Position numbers and translations under genes: made by a program
Part shown: piece by piece, positions 16,759 through 26,993 of the stretch
Position numbering within the stretch: position 1 is the first letter of the stretch
How the letters are laid out: each line of letters opens with the position of its first letter
The notes under the pieces: model-generated
The model's input: the letters and a program-made list of their open reading frames with translations, nothing else
What the model was told of the DNA's origin: nothing
Databases searched by the model: none
NCBI RefSeq assembly: GCF_026626335.1
Contig: NZ_JAPNTZ010000002.1
Coordinates: 372,001 to 436,000 of the forward strand
DNA from: Paractinoplanes pyxinae
GTDB taxonomy: Bacteria; Actinomycetota; Actinomycetes; Mycobacteriales; Micromonosporaceae
Length of the DNA stretch: 64,000 nt
Reading direction: 5' to 3'

Positions 16759-17938
16759 GGTTCGAGACTTGGACACTGCAACGACCACGGGCGGTGCGGA
16801 GCTTGCCCGCGGCTTTGCAAGAAGCGTCGCTATCCCATGGCCGCTCGTGCGGTCGTCGACGATGTTCGATCTTAAGTACGGCAAAGCCCTGACCGAATCG
16901 TCACGACGACCCGGTCAAATACCGGTCTTCGGTTCCAACGGTGTGACCGGCTGGCATGACACTGCACTCTTTACTGGACCAGGGGTAGTCCTCGGCCGCA
17001 AGGGAATGGGGAATCTCGGGGTCAAATGGGTCGACTGCGACTATTGGGTAATCGACACCGCCTACTCAATGAAAGCTCGCCAGGACGTCGACCTGAGATT
17101 CGCCTATTATCTAGTTGGGTACGTCGGACTTAACCATCTGAAAGATGGAAGTTCGAACCCTTCGCTTACACGTGAGGCTTTCGGGGCCCAACTCTTCCCT
17201 CTCCCCCCATTGGACGAGCAGCGGCGGATCGCTGGTGTGCTAAACGCCTTCGATGACCTCATGGAAGCGAACCGAAGGCTTGCGCGTAACCTCGAAGACC
17301 AGATGCACGCGGTGTTCGCGGCCGAGAGCTTCGACACTCCCCCGGTGTTCGGCGGGATCACCCTGGGTGACCTGGCAGCGGTGAATCCGCGTCTCGCGAA
17401 ACCTACGGGCGAGGCAGCCTACGTTGACATGGCCGCTCTTCCCACGGACTCATCACGAATCACATCTATGGTTCGCCGTGCGCCTACCGGTGGCTCGCGC
17501 TTCCAAAACTCGGACACGTTGCTGGCACGCCTGACCCCATGCCTCGAGAACGGCAAGGCGGCATTCGTCGATGTGCTCGACGGTGACGAGGTGGCGATCG
17601 GCTCGACAGAGTTCCTCGTGCTCCGTGACCGTGGTGGCGTCGGATGCCACTGGCCGTACATGCTGACTCGCAGCCAACGCTTCCGTGACTACGCGATTGC
17701 CAATATGAACGGGTCATCCGGACGTCAGCGGGTCTCAGCCGACACGATCGCAAATTACCCGATGGCGCTACCCAACCCGGACTCACTGGCTCGGTTCCGT
17801 CCAGCGGCGGAGACCGCCTTCGCAACGATCCGAGCCCTGAGAGAGGAGATCGACGATCTCACCCGCTCTCGTGACGAACTTCTGCCATTATTGATGTCGG
17901 GCAAAGTCAGGGTCTCGGGGAGTTTGGCGGTGGCGTGA
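16730..17938 (+). CDS. hsdS: Type I restriction-modification specificity subunit HsdS
   Basis: 402 residues, overlapping the hsdM 3' end; the true start may lie some codons later. It has two target-recognition halves separated by conserved helices. The first half ends with LPPLDEQRRIAGVLNAFDDL, the classical HsdS spacer helix. The second has NMNGSSGRQRVSADTIANYP and ends with RDELLPLLMSGKVRV. The two half-recognition sequences cannot be predicted from reading. Its stop overlaps the hsdR start. Confidence 0.92.
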
Positions 17939-20900
17939 TGGTTGGGCCGACGGAGGACGACCTCGAGCGCTGGGTCCTCGAGATCCTGGAGGAACTCGGC
18001 TGGCCGCAGGTCCATGGTCCCGACATCGCGCCGGGCGAGCTGGCTGCGGAGCGCTCGGACTATCGCGAGGTTGTTCTCCTTGGCCGACTGCGCATGGCGG
18101 TTCAGCAGCTCAATCCTGAGCTTCCGCCGGCGGTCGTAGATGACGTTGTGGCGACAGCAACACGTACCGAGTCCCCGGCTGTGGAGTCGGAGAACTGGGC
18201 TGCGTACCGCTACCTGACTCAAGGCGTTCCGGTCGAGTACCACGAGGCAGATGGCAGCCTGCGGTCCGACCGGGCGCGGCTGGTCGACTGGGAGAATCCG
18301 CGAACTAATGACCTAGTGGCAGTCAACCAGTTCTCAATCGAGGGTCCAAAGAAGACTCGCCGGCCCGACGTCTTGCTATTCGTCAATGGGTTGCCGATGG
18401 TGATTTTTGAGCTCAAGCGGATCGGGAAGGCGTACGCGAAGGTCAGCGGCGCGTTCCGGCAGTTGCAGACCTACCGCAGCCAGATCCCGGAGCTGTTCAA
18501 GTGGAATCAGGTCGCTGTCGTTTCCGACGGGTACGAGGCGCTCGCGGGGTCATTCTCGGCTCCATGGAACCATTGGGCAGCGTGGAAGACGATTGACGGC
18601 ACGGTTCGTGACCCAAAGAATCTCGACGGACACCGCATCCCCCAGATCGAGGTGCTCACCCGAGGCATGTTCCGCCCGGAGGTTTTCTTCGACCTCGTAC
18701 GGCACTTCGTCGCCACCTTCGGGGAGGGCACCGAAACACGCAAGGCGGTGGCGAAGTACCACCAGTACTGGGCAGTGAACAAGGCAGTCGATCAGACGCT
18801 AGAGTCGGTCGAGACCGACGGTCGTATCGGCGTCGTGTGGCACACTCAGGGATCTGGCAAGTCGCTGGAGATGGCGTACTACGCGGGCAAGGTGATGACC
18901 CATCCTGGGATGGAGAACCCGACACTGGTCGTGCTGACCGACCGCAACGACCTGGACGACCAGCTTTTCGACGAGACGTTCGCTCCTTCCAAACCGGGCT
19001 CACCCCTGCCAGAAGCGCCAGTAAAGGCAGAGTCCCGCCAGCATCTGAAGGACCTTCTGACCGGCCGGGAGTCGGGTGGGATCATCTTCACCACACTGCA
19101 GAAATTCGGCTTGACCAAAGAGGACCGCGACGCCGGCCGCTCCTTCCCGCTGCTGTCGGAGCGGCACAACATCGTGGTGATGGTCGACGAGGCGCATCGG
19201 TCGAACTACGACGTCATCGACGGGTTCGCACGAAATGTGCGCGACGCGCTACCCGAAGCGTCGTTCATCGGATTCACCGGCACGCCGATTGACGAAAAGG
19301 ACCGCTCGACCGCGGAGATCTTCGGCGAGTACATCGACGTCTACGACATGACGCAGGCCATTGAGGACGGCGTCACTGTCAAGGTGTTCTACGAGCCTCG
19401 CCTTGCCCGAGTCGAGTTGCCCGAGGATGCGAAGGCAGAGATCGATGACGAGTTTGACGATGCCACGGTCGGTTCGGAGGAGGAGATCTCCGAGCGTCTG
19501 AAGTCGAAGTGGGCCAAGGTCGAAGCTATCGTCGGCTCGGACAAACGCATCAAACAGCTTGCTGCCGACATCGTCGAGCAATGGGACGCCCGTCGGCAGG
19601 TGCTGGCGGGCAAGGCGATGATCGTTGCCATGTCGCGGCGCATCGCCGTCGACCTGTACGGGGCGATCATTGCGCTCCGACCCGAGTGGCACTCAGACGA
19701 CGACAAGGCTGGTGTAGTCAAGGTCGTCATCACCGGGAACGCGACCGACCCGGCATCGTTCCAGCCGCACATTCGCAACCAGCAGGAGCGCCGTGCGATG
19801 AAGGTACGCGCATCAAATGTGGACGACCCGCTGGAGCTGGTAATCGTGCGGGACATGTGGCTCACCGGGTTCGACTCTCCGCCAATGCACACCATGTACG
19901 TGGACAAGCCGATGCGCTCAGCGGGGCTCATGCAAGCCATCACGCGCGTGAACCGCACGTTCAAGGACAAGCCAGCCGGGCTGATCGTGGATTACATCGG
20001 GATCGCCGAGAACCTCAAGGACGCCCTGACCACTTACACTGACCGCGACAAGCAGGACCGCGCTATCGGCGAGGACGTGCGCCTCGCCGCGATCCCGGAG
20101 ATGCTCACCGAGCACGCGATCGTCTCCGACTTACTGCACGAGATCGACTGGGTCACCATTCTCGGATCCGGGAACGCTAAGGCATTCGTGTATGCAGTTA
20201 CCGCCACTGTGGATCACCTTCTGGAGTCGGAAGGCGCGGTCGAAGAGACTGGCGATGACGTCCAGTCGGGAGAGTTCGACGCCGATACTCCGGACGGGCC
20301 GTCTCTCAAGAAGCGTTTCATGGCACACGCCGGGCGGTTGAAGCGGCTGTTCTCGCTTGTGCCGACTTCAGATGGCGCGACCGCTATTCGTGAAGACGTG
20401 GCCTTCTTCGACGCCGTACGCCAGTCAATCGCCAAGATCGAGGCGCTCGATCGCTCCTCCGACGGGGAGGCGGTCCTCGACACGGCGGTGCGTCAGATCA
20501 TCAGTGAGCATATGGCCGGCTCCGGGGTCATCGACATCTTCGCCCAGGCCGGGCTCGAGAAGCCTGACATCTCCGTAATCGACGACGAGTTTCGCGCTAA
20601 ATTCGCCGCGTCTGACAACAAGTCATTGCAGCTGGAGGCAGTGCGGCGCCTGATTTCCAACGAAGTCAGGATCGTCGGAAGGCGAAACGTCGTGGCCGGG
20701 CGCAAGTTCTCCGAGATGCTGTCGGAGGCGCTCAACCGCTACCAAAACCGCACCATCGACGCCGCCCAGGTCATCGCCGAGATCGTCGAGATCGCCAAGG
20801 CGATCCGCGCGCAGCGGCAGCGCGGCGAGGAGACGGGCCTCAGTGACAACGAGCTCGCGTTCTACGACGCTCTGGCCACCAACGAATCGGCGCGTGAGGC

Positions 20901-21123
20901 TATGAAGGATGAGGTCATGGTCCTCATCGCGCACGAGCTCACCGCGATTGTCCGCAACGACGCCAAGACCGACTGGCAGATCAAGGAGACCGTGCGCGCG
21001 AAACTACGGACACGGATCAAGCGGCTCCTCCTCAAGCATGGATATCCCCCGGACAAGGAACCGCTTGCGACCGAGCTGATCATCCAACAGGCCGAACAGA
21101 TGGCAGCAGCTGAGGCACCCTAA
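17935..21123 (+). CDS. hsdR: Type I restriction endonuclease/translocase subunit HsdR
   Basis: 1062 residues, starting at GTG 17935, which overlaps the hsdS stop (GTGATG). The N-terminal nuclease domain has RRPDVLLFVNGLPMVIFELK (the PD-(D/E)xK site: D, then ELK). It is followed by the DNA translocase, with Walker A HTQGSGKSL, MVDEAHRSN (DEAH) and FIGFTGTP. A helicase C half carries ITRVNRTFKDKPAGLIVDYIG, and a helical C-terminus follows. It appears complete. With hsdM and hsdS it makes a full type I system that cuts unmodified incoming DNA. Confidence 0.95.
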   Translation: MMVGPTEDDLERWVLEILEELGWPQVHGPDIAPGELAAERSDYREVVLLGRLRMAVQQLNPELPPAVVDDVVATATRTESPAVESENWAAYRYLTQGVPVEYHEADGSLRSDRARLVDWENPRTNDLVAVNQFSIEGPKKTRRPDVLLFVNGLPMVIFELKRIGKAYAKVSGAFRQLQTYRSQIPELFKWNQVAVVSDGYEALAGSFSAPWNHWAAWKTIDGTVRDPKNLDGHRIPQIEVLTRGMFRPEVFFDLVRHFVATFGEGTETRKAVAKYHQYWAVNKAVDQTLESVETDGRIGVVWHTQGSGKSLEMAYYAGKVMTHPGMENPTLVVLTDRNDLDDQLFDETFAPSKPGSPLPEAPVKAESRQHLKDLLTGRESGGIIFTTLQKFGLTKEDRDAGRSFPLLSERHNIVVMVDEAHRSNYDVIDGFARNVRDALPEASFIGFTGTPIDEKDRSTAEIFGEYIDVYDMTQAIEDGVTVKVFYEPRLARVELPEDAKAEIDDEFDDATVGSEEEISERLKSKWAKVEAIVGSDKRIKQLAADIVEQWDARRQVLAGKAMIVAMSRRIAVDLYGAIIALRPEWHSDDDKAGVVKVVITGNATDPASFQPHIRNQQERRAMKVRASNVDDPLELVIVRDMWLTGFDSPPMHTMYVDKPMRSAGLMQAITRVNRTFKDKPAGLIVDYIGIAENLKDALTTYTDRDKQDRAIGEDVRLAAIPEMLTEHAIVSDLLHEIDWVTILGSGNAKAFVYAVTATVDHLLESEGAVEETGDDVQSGEFDADTPDGPSLKKRFMAHAGRLKRLFSLVPTSDGATAIREDVAFFDAVRQSIAKIEALDRSSDGEAVLDTAVRQIISEHMAGSGVIDIFAQAGLEKPDISVIDDEFRAKFAASDNKSLQLEAVRRLISNEVRIVGRRNVVAGRKFSEMLSEALNRYQNRTIDAAQVIAEIVEIAKAIRAQRQRGEETGLSDNELAFYDALATNESAREAMKDEVMVLIAHELTAIVRNDAKTDWQIKETVRAKLRTRIKRLLLKHGYPPDKEPLATELIIQQAEQMAAAEAP

Positions 21124-22711
21124 CCCGGACCTACAACTCCTCGGCGTCCCTCATTCCGACAAGCCAGTACGAGCAAGTCAGCGTCCTATGAGCTTGGGTA
21201 TTCCTGGTGGCTAGGCGGCCGTCCGCTGAGACCCGTGCCTATGCAGTCCTAAGTGAGCAAACCGATCCACGAGGCTGAGGACTACCGGAATAGTTGCTGC
21301 GTCGAACAACTCCGGTGATATCAGGCATCAACGCGGGTTAGTAGAACCCGTGTCCGGCGCGCGCGCATACGCAGCGGAGCTTCAGCCGTTGGGACCTAAA
21401 TCTTTGGACCGTTTCGTCGATGCCGGCCTGCGTGAGCGCGGTTCGGGCGACGGTAAACCGACAGTGGCATCACAGGTGTCCACATGAATGTAGGCCGCCG
21501 AAGGATCGCAATCTTCGACATCAACGAGCCTTCACGAACGTGCCTCGCCGGCACGGGTCCGTCGGTGCGTACCGGTCGCTGGCTCACGATCGCCGAACTA
21601 GGCAGCGGGTCACGTATGCCTATTGGCAGCTACGAGGCGATAAATAGGCGATACCGTAACCGGCCGGTACGACAGAACCTACGTGACTCGAGGGCCGAGG
21701 TTAGTTATAGGCTCCAACATAGCGACGTGTCCTACGTCCGACCCCAGCGGCGAATGAGTTGCCCAACCACTTCAGACGCTCGATCGCCGAGCGACCATCG
21801 ATTTTCCGACGGATTGTGTCAGCTCGCGCAAGCCGAAGTTAGTCCTGCGCCTCGTGTGTGGACATGCGCCAAGAAACATGGAGGTCAGGGACCGAACGGA
21901 ACGGCGAGGAGCCGTTGGCTTCGCTGCGCGAACTCGTCCACGATCATGAACGCCTCACCGAGCGGATTGAGACGCAGTTCAAGCTGCCAGTACGCCCGCT
22001 GTCGGCCGACTAATTGTCCGAAAGCACGTGAAGCTAAGGGTGACGACCAGGACAAGAGAATCCACGCTGAGATTACCCATGCCGTCAGTGCAAGCCCGGG
22101 CCTTCGCAATAGAAAGGATTTGGTAGAGGGCTTCGTCGACTCAGTCTCGGCCACCGCCGATTCCCACGACGAGTGGGCTAGGGCATTGCCACGTCGGCGA
22201 CGTCCGAGCGGCGGCACACCATAAGCGGCATTCTGAGTGTTCTTGCGGCGGTGCGGAATCTTGCCGGCGGAGGGGGTTGGGGCACAGGTCGCAGAGCTTG
22301 ATCAACGCTCAGTACTCAGCGATGAGCAGCGCATAGCGTAAAGTCAGCCGAGCCGTCCGACTTCGGAGGCCAGGTCGGTGGCCTGGCGGGGTGAAACGCG
22401 GGTGGCACAGCGAGAACGTCGGTAGTCATCTGATGGGCGTATTGGTTGAACCGGATGGTTTCCGGAAGGTTGCCGCGGGCCCGATTCACAGGAGCAGGGT
22501 GGCGCCGTATCCCGTGCTTGAGGTGGTGGCAGTCGGCTGCCACTTTGACCCCGTCGTAAGGGTCGACGGGAGCCCTGACAGCTGCCCACGAATCGAATCC
22601 TGGACTTGTCATCGTTGGAGGACAAGGTATCCATCCGTGGGTTGTTCTGCTCGATCGTTAGACAGACAGCATTTGTACCGTTGGTGCGACGAACGCCTCG
22701 GTCTTTGCTGA
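21124..22711. other. Gene-poor decayed island segment
   Basis: About 1.6 kb between hsdR and the ATPase gene with no intact gene that I can defend. It includes a short HsdR-like remnant (22033-22188, listed separately). The open frames at 21484-22224 (+) and 22344-22859 (-) do not resemble any family and have poor GC-frame behaviour. I saw no transposase signature or terminal inverted repeats. Confidence 0.5.
22033..22188 (+). pseudogene. Remnant resembling the C-terminal helical part of another HsdR
   Basis: One frame reads GDDQDKRIHAEITHAVSA, then LRNRKDLVEGFVDSVSATAD and HDEWARA. The pattern LR-x-KKDLIE-x-F(I/V) followed by an acidic D-E-W resembles the C-terminal region of many type I HsdR proteins. 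It is unlike the C-terminus of the intact HsdR here, so it would be a relic of a different type I system that once occupied this site. The evidence is a single short motif. Confidence 0.4.
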
Positions 22712-22716
22712 GGCCG

Positions 22717-23991
22717 TCAGGGTTGGAGCAAGCCCAGCGGGATGACCGCGATTCCGTCAGGGCGGCGGTATGCCTCAGGCCCGGTGGTGATGACGGCCGC
22801 ATCGAGTAGGTCGTCGCCGAGTTGTCCGCGCAGCCAGGTGAGGTGACGGACATCGTCATCGCTTACTGACGGGGAGAGCTTGACCTCGAGCGCCACGATC
22901 CGTTGATCAGCGCGCTGGATGATGAGGTCCACTTCGTGCCGGCTGTCCCAGGTGCGTAAGTGATGAACGGTGGCTTCGGCTGCCTGCGCGTAGACGCGCA
23001 CGCTGAGCGTCACCAGCGACTCGAACAGGGCGCCCAGCAGGGGACCGGGCCGGCGTACGGGCGCGTCCGGCGCTGAATCGTCGAGCAGGGCGGGCACGTC
23101 TACACCGAGCAGCCGGGCGGCGAGTGCCGGGTCGGCGAGGTGGTGCTTCGGTGCGGCACCGAGTCTGCTGAAGGCGCTGCGGCTGGGCAGCCAGCCGGGC
23201 ACGGGATCGAGCAGCCACAGTTGCGACAGCACGTCGCGGTACACGGTCGTTGTCGTCTTGGCGGGCTTGTTGGTTTCGCCCGGCGTGGCCGCGTCCAGGA
23301 TGGCGTTGTAGGAACTGGTACTTGCCGTCGCGGCGGCGTATGCGGCTAGCCACCCACGCAGGGTGTCGGGGCGGCGTACGAGGTGGCCTTGCTCGGGGAA
23401 GTCCCGTTCGACGATGCGGTTCAGGTAGCCGTCGAGCTGTGCCCTGCGAGCGCGGGGCGGCAGTTGACGGATAGCGGGGAATCCGGAGCGCACGATCTCC
23501 TCGGCGTAGTCGACCAGGCTCAACGCGGTGCCGCCGCCCATGGCCGGCCGCCGTCCGGTAAGCAGCTCCCCAAGGCTGACCGTCGGCTCGGCCACGGCCC
23601 GCTCGGCGAGGCTCATCGGTCGCATCCGGAGCTGGACGATGCGCCCGGCTCCGGAATGCGTCGGCGCAGACGTGGGCGTGGCGCTGCCGGTCAACAGGAA
23701 GCGAGCGGGTGCGGGATTACGGTCGACGCTGCGCCGCACAAAATCCCAGACTGCCGGTTCGCGCTGCCACTCATCTATGAGGATCGGCGTCGGTGCGCGG
23801 TCGAGGCGCTGCGGATCGGCGATGAGCAGCTCCCGCTGTGTCGCGTCGTCCATGGCGAAGACGGTGGCGGCGCGCCGCTGGGCCGTGGCGGTCTTCCCGA
23901 CGCCCTTCGGCCCCTCAAGGCTGATGGCAGGCAAGCCACCGAGAAGTTCATCAAGCTCTTGATCAACGGCCCGCAACTGATACGGCAACAC
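22717..23991 (-). CDS. AAA ATPase with DUF4143 (AAA_14 family)
   Basis: 424 residues from the ATG at 23991. Walker A is GPKGVGKTA at about residue 28, Walker B PILIDEWQ at about 68, and sensor 1 is FLLTGSA. The C-terminal DUF4143 half has the nuclease-like core RHEVDLIIQRADQRIVALEVK. These ATPases are widespread in mobile and defence regions, but their biochemical role is poorly known. The 3' part is duplicated as a pseudogene at 13815-14270. It is transcribed away from the tRNA. Whether it belongs to the island or to the original chromosome is unclear. Confidence 0.88.
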   Translation of the reverse strand: MLPYQLRAVDQELDELLGGLPAISLEGPKGVGKTATAQRRAATVFAMDDATQRELLIADPQRLDRAPTPILIDEWQREPAVWDFVRRSVDRNPAPARFLLTGSATPTSAPTHSGAGRIVQLRMRPMSLAERAVAEPTVSLGELLTGRRPAMGGGTALSLVDYAEEIVRSGFPAIRQLPPRARRAQLDGYLNRIVERDFPEQGHLVRRPDTLRGWLAAYAAATASTSSYNAILDAATPGETNKPAKTTTTVYRDVLSQLWLLDPVPGWLPSRSAFSRLGAAPKHHLADPALAARLLGVDVPALLDDSAPDAPVRRPGPLLGALFESLVTLSVRVYAQAAEATVHHLRTWDSRHEVDLIIQRADQRIVALEVKLSPSVSDDDVRHLTWLRGQLGDDLLDAAVITTGPEAYRRPDGIAVIPLGLLQP

Positions 23992-24264
23992 GCGACTAAC
24001 CTACCGCAGACACATCTCCAAGGCTACCGTTCACACATTCCTTACGCTCCCGCGGGCACGGATCTGCAAGACTGTAACCCGACGTCAGTGCTGGGCACCC
24101 ATGAGTGCTGCCGACCACGCCGACCGCGTGTGCGCGGGAATTGCTCGACGCGCTCCGACCAGCAACGCAATGCCTACCGGTCGACCAAGATGGCACCCTT
24201 GGGGTCCCGACGGGACGCCCGAGCACTCGTGGATATCCCCAGCTAGGTACGATATGGGCCGCAG

Positions 24265-24337
24265 GCCCTCGTAGCTCAGGGGATAGAGCATCGGTTTCCT
24301 AAACCGTGTGTCGTAGGTTCGATTCCTACCGGGGGCA
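24265..24337 (+). tRNA. tRNA-Arg (anticodon CCT)
   Basis: 73 nt that fold as a cloverleaf. Acceptor GCCCTCG pairs with CGGGGGC; the D arm contains AGCTCAGGGGATAGAGC; the anticodon loop is TTCCTAA, giving CCT, which reads AGG; the T arm is GTAGG-TTCGATT-CCTAC. The terminal CCA is not encoded. Its 5' half is repeated at 14284-14321, so this tRNA is a likely integration hotspot. Confidence 0.95.
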
Positions 24338-24353
24338 CAAATCCGATCGTTTC

Positions 24354-24386
24354 GCCCATCTGGAAAACTAGGGGATGGGCCTTTTG
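24354..24386 (+). terminator. Terminator after tRNA-Arg
   Basis: GCCCATC pairs with GATGGGC around a 13-nt loop and is followed by CTTTTGG. It lies 17 bp after the tRNA and points in the tRNA direction. Confidence 0.55.
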
Positions 24387-24415
24387 GTCCCTGGTTCGGC
24401 CGATGAGCTGCTGGA

Positions 24416-25381
24416 TCAGTCCGGTAGGTCGTCCAGTTCCTCTTCGATCTCTTCGGCTACGGCCTCGGCGCTGGACAGGAAGATGTGGTATCTGTCCGAC
24501 TCGCTCAGGTGGTCGAGGAACTTCTGGCGTAGCTCTTGCATGCCGAGGTAGTAGTCGCGGAAGGGCTTGCTTACCTCGTCCGCCTGCTCGCGGCTCGGTG
24601 CTATCGGGATTCGGATCTGGCGGAAGCGGGCGCCTACGTCTTCGCGGTTTGTCTGCATGAAGACGATGCGGTCCCACTGGCGGCGGACTGTTCGCAGGCT
24701 CATCGCCCATAGGAGGTAGAAGTTGTCGAACTCCGCGTCCTCGGCGGCGTGGAGGACGAGGACCTCCTTCGTCAGCACCAGGCGCTCCTGGCCGGGCATC
24801 AGGACGGCGAAGTCGCCGATGTTCTTGCTGGTCCTGATCGGGGTCAGGATGTCGTAGGCCGCCAGGCCCGACTCTTTGCCGCGCCAGAACTTCTTGGCTA
24901 CTACCTCGGTGACCCGGTTGGTGGGGTTGATGTTCACCTGGCCGGCGCGCAGATCCGACACCTTGATGTACGGGACGGTGCCGGTGCGCAGGTCGGCGCT
25001 GGGGCTGCCGTGGCCGGGGCGCCCGATCACGCGGCCGTCGTCGATGAGCTCGCCCAGCGTGGCCGACTCGAAGCCGGCGAACTGTGGCTCTTGGAGCAAA
25101 TCGTCGAATCGCTCCTGTGAGCGGTCGTCGAAGTACACCGGAACGGCCAGCAGGCCGGGCTGGAGCGCTTCCTGGGGCACCCACCGTGAGGTCGAGGTCG
25201 TCTTGCCCTCGTCCAGCAGGGTGTTCACGTCGGCCAGGACCTGGTCGTCGAGGACGCCGGTGCGAATGCCCGTCTCCGGATTGACCACGAAGAGGTCTTC
25301 GCCGTCCTTGTTGATACCCACTGTGGGGGCGAAGGAGACGAAGACTGAGCCGTCTTCGAACCAGCTCGGTCGGTGAACCAT
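24416..25381 (-). CDS. HsdS-like DNA-specificity subunit
   Basis: 321 residues from the ATG at 25381, 7 bp after the methylase stop, so it is the second gene of a two-gene operon. The middle contains VPYIKVSDLRAGQVNINP, the usual opening of an HsdS target-recognition domain. A helix-forming tail follows (RDYYLGMQELRQKFLDHLS). Only one such domain is evident, so it may act as a dimer or give half-site recognition. It probably guides the methylase encoded upstream to its DNA target. Confidence 0.7.
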   Translation of the reverse strand: MVHRPSWFEDGSVFVSFAPTVGINKDGEDLFVVNPETGIRTGVLDDQVLADVNTLLDEGKTTSTSRWVPQEALQPGLLAVPVYFDDRSQERFDDLLQEPQFAGFESATLGELIDDGRVIGRPGHGSPSADLRTGTVPYIKVSDLRAGQVNINPTNRVTEVVAKKFWRGKESGLAAYDILTPIRTSKNIGDFAVLMPGQERLVLTKEVLVLHAAEDAEFDNFYLLWAMSLRTVRRQWDRIVFMQTNREDVGARFRQIRIPIAPSREQADEVSKPFRDYYLGMQELRQKFLDHLSESDRYHIFLSSAEAVAEEIEEELDDLPD

Positions 25382-25388
25382 GAGACGC

Positions 25389-26993
25389 CTACTTCTTCTC
25401 GAAGATGTACAGGTTGGTCTTGGCCCGGCAGAACCCCTGGAAGGCCTCCATCGGGATGTTGACGACGCCGCGCAGGACGAAGTGGTCTTCCAGCCATTCC
25501 GGCAACCAGCTGTAGGTCGCGGAGAAGAAGTACGTCTCGGGCAGGATGATGCCGAGGCGGCCGCCGCTCGCCAGGAGCCGGTATGCGCGTTCCAGGAAGA
25601 TCAGGCCGATCTCCAGGGCTCGATACTGGCCGTCGCTTCGCCGGGCGATCGTGTACTTGTTCCGCCGCGCGTCGGTGCTGCTGACCTTCAGGCCCTGGCC
25701 GAACGGGGGGTTGGTCAGCACCACGGAGAAGCGGCCGTCGGCCAGGGGCTGGACGAGGTGTTCGTAGTCCGACTTCCACCGGTCTTCACGGATCGAGTCG
25801 CCGGCGTGGATGTTGGACGAGTCGCCGCTCAGGCTGAGCATGATCGCGCGGGCCAGCTTGACGTTGATGCCGTCTTTGTCGACGCCGTAGATCTGGCGGG
25901 TGGCGAAGGTCCGCGCCTTGTCGTCGCTCATGATGCCGCCGGCCTTGGCGTAGTCGACCATCGCCAGGAACGACTCGACCAGGAAGCCGCCGGTGCCGCA
26001 GGCCGGGTCGATGACCATGTCGTCCGGGCGGATCTCCATGAGCTTGACCGCCGCCTCGATGACCCGTTGCGGGGTGAAGTACTGCCCCTCGCCGGCCTTG
26101 AGGTTGGCCCGGCGGAAGACCTGGAAGGCGGACGAGATCGCCTCGGGGCTCATGGTCACGAGATTCAGCCCGGAGAGCTCGTAGACCACGTCCTGGATGG
26201 TGTGGTCGTCGAGGTTGAGGCTGACCTCGTTGGCGTCGGTGAAGACCTGCGGACGCGACTTTGTGAGCTTGAGGAAATCCGCGCGGATCCGGGTCGCTGT
26301 CTCTGCCTCACCGCCCTGGGCCAGCTGGAACTCAAGGCGCTCGTGGGGGCTGGACTGCCCGACGGTATCCGACTCGATCTTGAGCAGCAGGAGGTTGCAC
26401 AGCTCGTTGAGCTGCGCCTCAGACCTGGTGGCCCGGCTGTCGCGAGCCACCACCACGTCGAGCAGGCGCTTGAAGACCGACTTGAGCTGCCCGTTCTGGG
26501 GCGCCTGGAGATCGTTGTAGGTGAGCGGCTTCTCGGAGGGAAGCTCCAGCTCTTCGCCCGGCCGGGGGATGCCGCGGTTGTTCTCGTGCTTGAAGTTGCC
26601 GTCCGGCAGCTTGTAGACGCGGACGTCCTCGGTGCCGTTGGTCCAGAAGCCGAGCTTCGCGCGGGGCTCGCGGGCGAGGTAGATCTCGAGCTGGGAGATG
26701 CCCTCGTGCAGGTCGGGCGCCTTGAACTCGAACAGGACGACGACGTGCCGCCAGTCGTCCATCTGCGCCGGGTCGTCGAAGAGGGCGAGATCGACCGGCC
26801 ACGAGCTGAACGACTTCCCGCCCTCGCGCGACGCGGCATCATGCGGCGATTTCGGCACTCGCCATTCGGGCTGCCAGCGGATCTGGTCGCGGCTCCAGCC
26901 GGCGTCGACCAGCTTCTCGAGGAGCGGTAGACGCACGCGCTGATGCTCGGGGCCGCTCAGTGTGCGGTTGTAGTCGATGTTCTGTGCTGGCAC
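25389..26993 (-). CDS. N6-adenine DNA methylase with an HSDR_N-like nuclease domain at the N-terminus
   Basis: 534 residues from the ATG at 26993. Residues about 15-150 look like an HSDR_N-type PD-(D/E)xK fold (PVDLALFDD, then VVVLFEFKAPD with the E-x-K). Residues about 230-534 are an HsdM-type methylase, with the SAM motif DPACGTGGF and the catalytic NPPF. With the specificity gene downstream it could be a compact restriction-modification system with nuclease and methylase in one chain. No separate translocase subunit is present, so it may instead be a solitary modification system. Confidence 0.75.
   Translation of the reverse strand: MPAQNIDYNRTLSGPEHQRVRLPLLEKLVDAGWSRDQIRWQPEWRVPKSPHDAASREGGKSFSSWPVDLALFDDPAQMDDWRHVVVLFEFKAPDLHEGISQLEIYLAREPRAKLGFWTNGTEDVRVYKLPDGNFKHENNRGIPRPGEELELPSEKPLTYNDLQAPQNGQLKSVFKRLLDVVVARDSRATRSEAQLNELCNLLLLKIESDTVGQSSPHERLEFQLAQGGEAETATRIRADFLKLTKSRPQVFTDANEVSLNLDDHTIQDVVYELSGLNLVTMSPEAISSAFQVFRRANLKAGEGQYFTPQRVIEAAVKLMEIRPDDMVIDPACGTGGFLVESFLAMVDYAKAGGIMSDDKARTFATRQIYGVDKDGINVKLARAIMLSLSGDSSNIHAGDSIREDRWKSDYEHLVQPLADGRFSVVLTNPPFGQGLKVSSTDARRNKYTIARRSDGQYRALEIGLIFLERAYRLLASGGRLGIILPETYFFSATYSWLPEWLEDHFVLRGVVNIPMEAFQGFCRAKTNLYIFEKK

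Noticed and set aside
21484..22859. Open frames on both strands in the island gap
   Set aside because: No homology-like motif except the short HsdR-like stretch, no ribosome sites, and irregular codon use; treated as decayed DNA.
24416..26993. A BREX or DISARM system
   Set aside because: None of the marker genes (PglZ, BrxC, BrxL, DrmA/DrmB helicases) are nearby; only a methylase and a specificity protein are seen.
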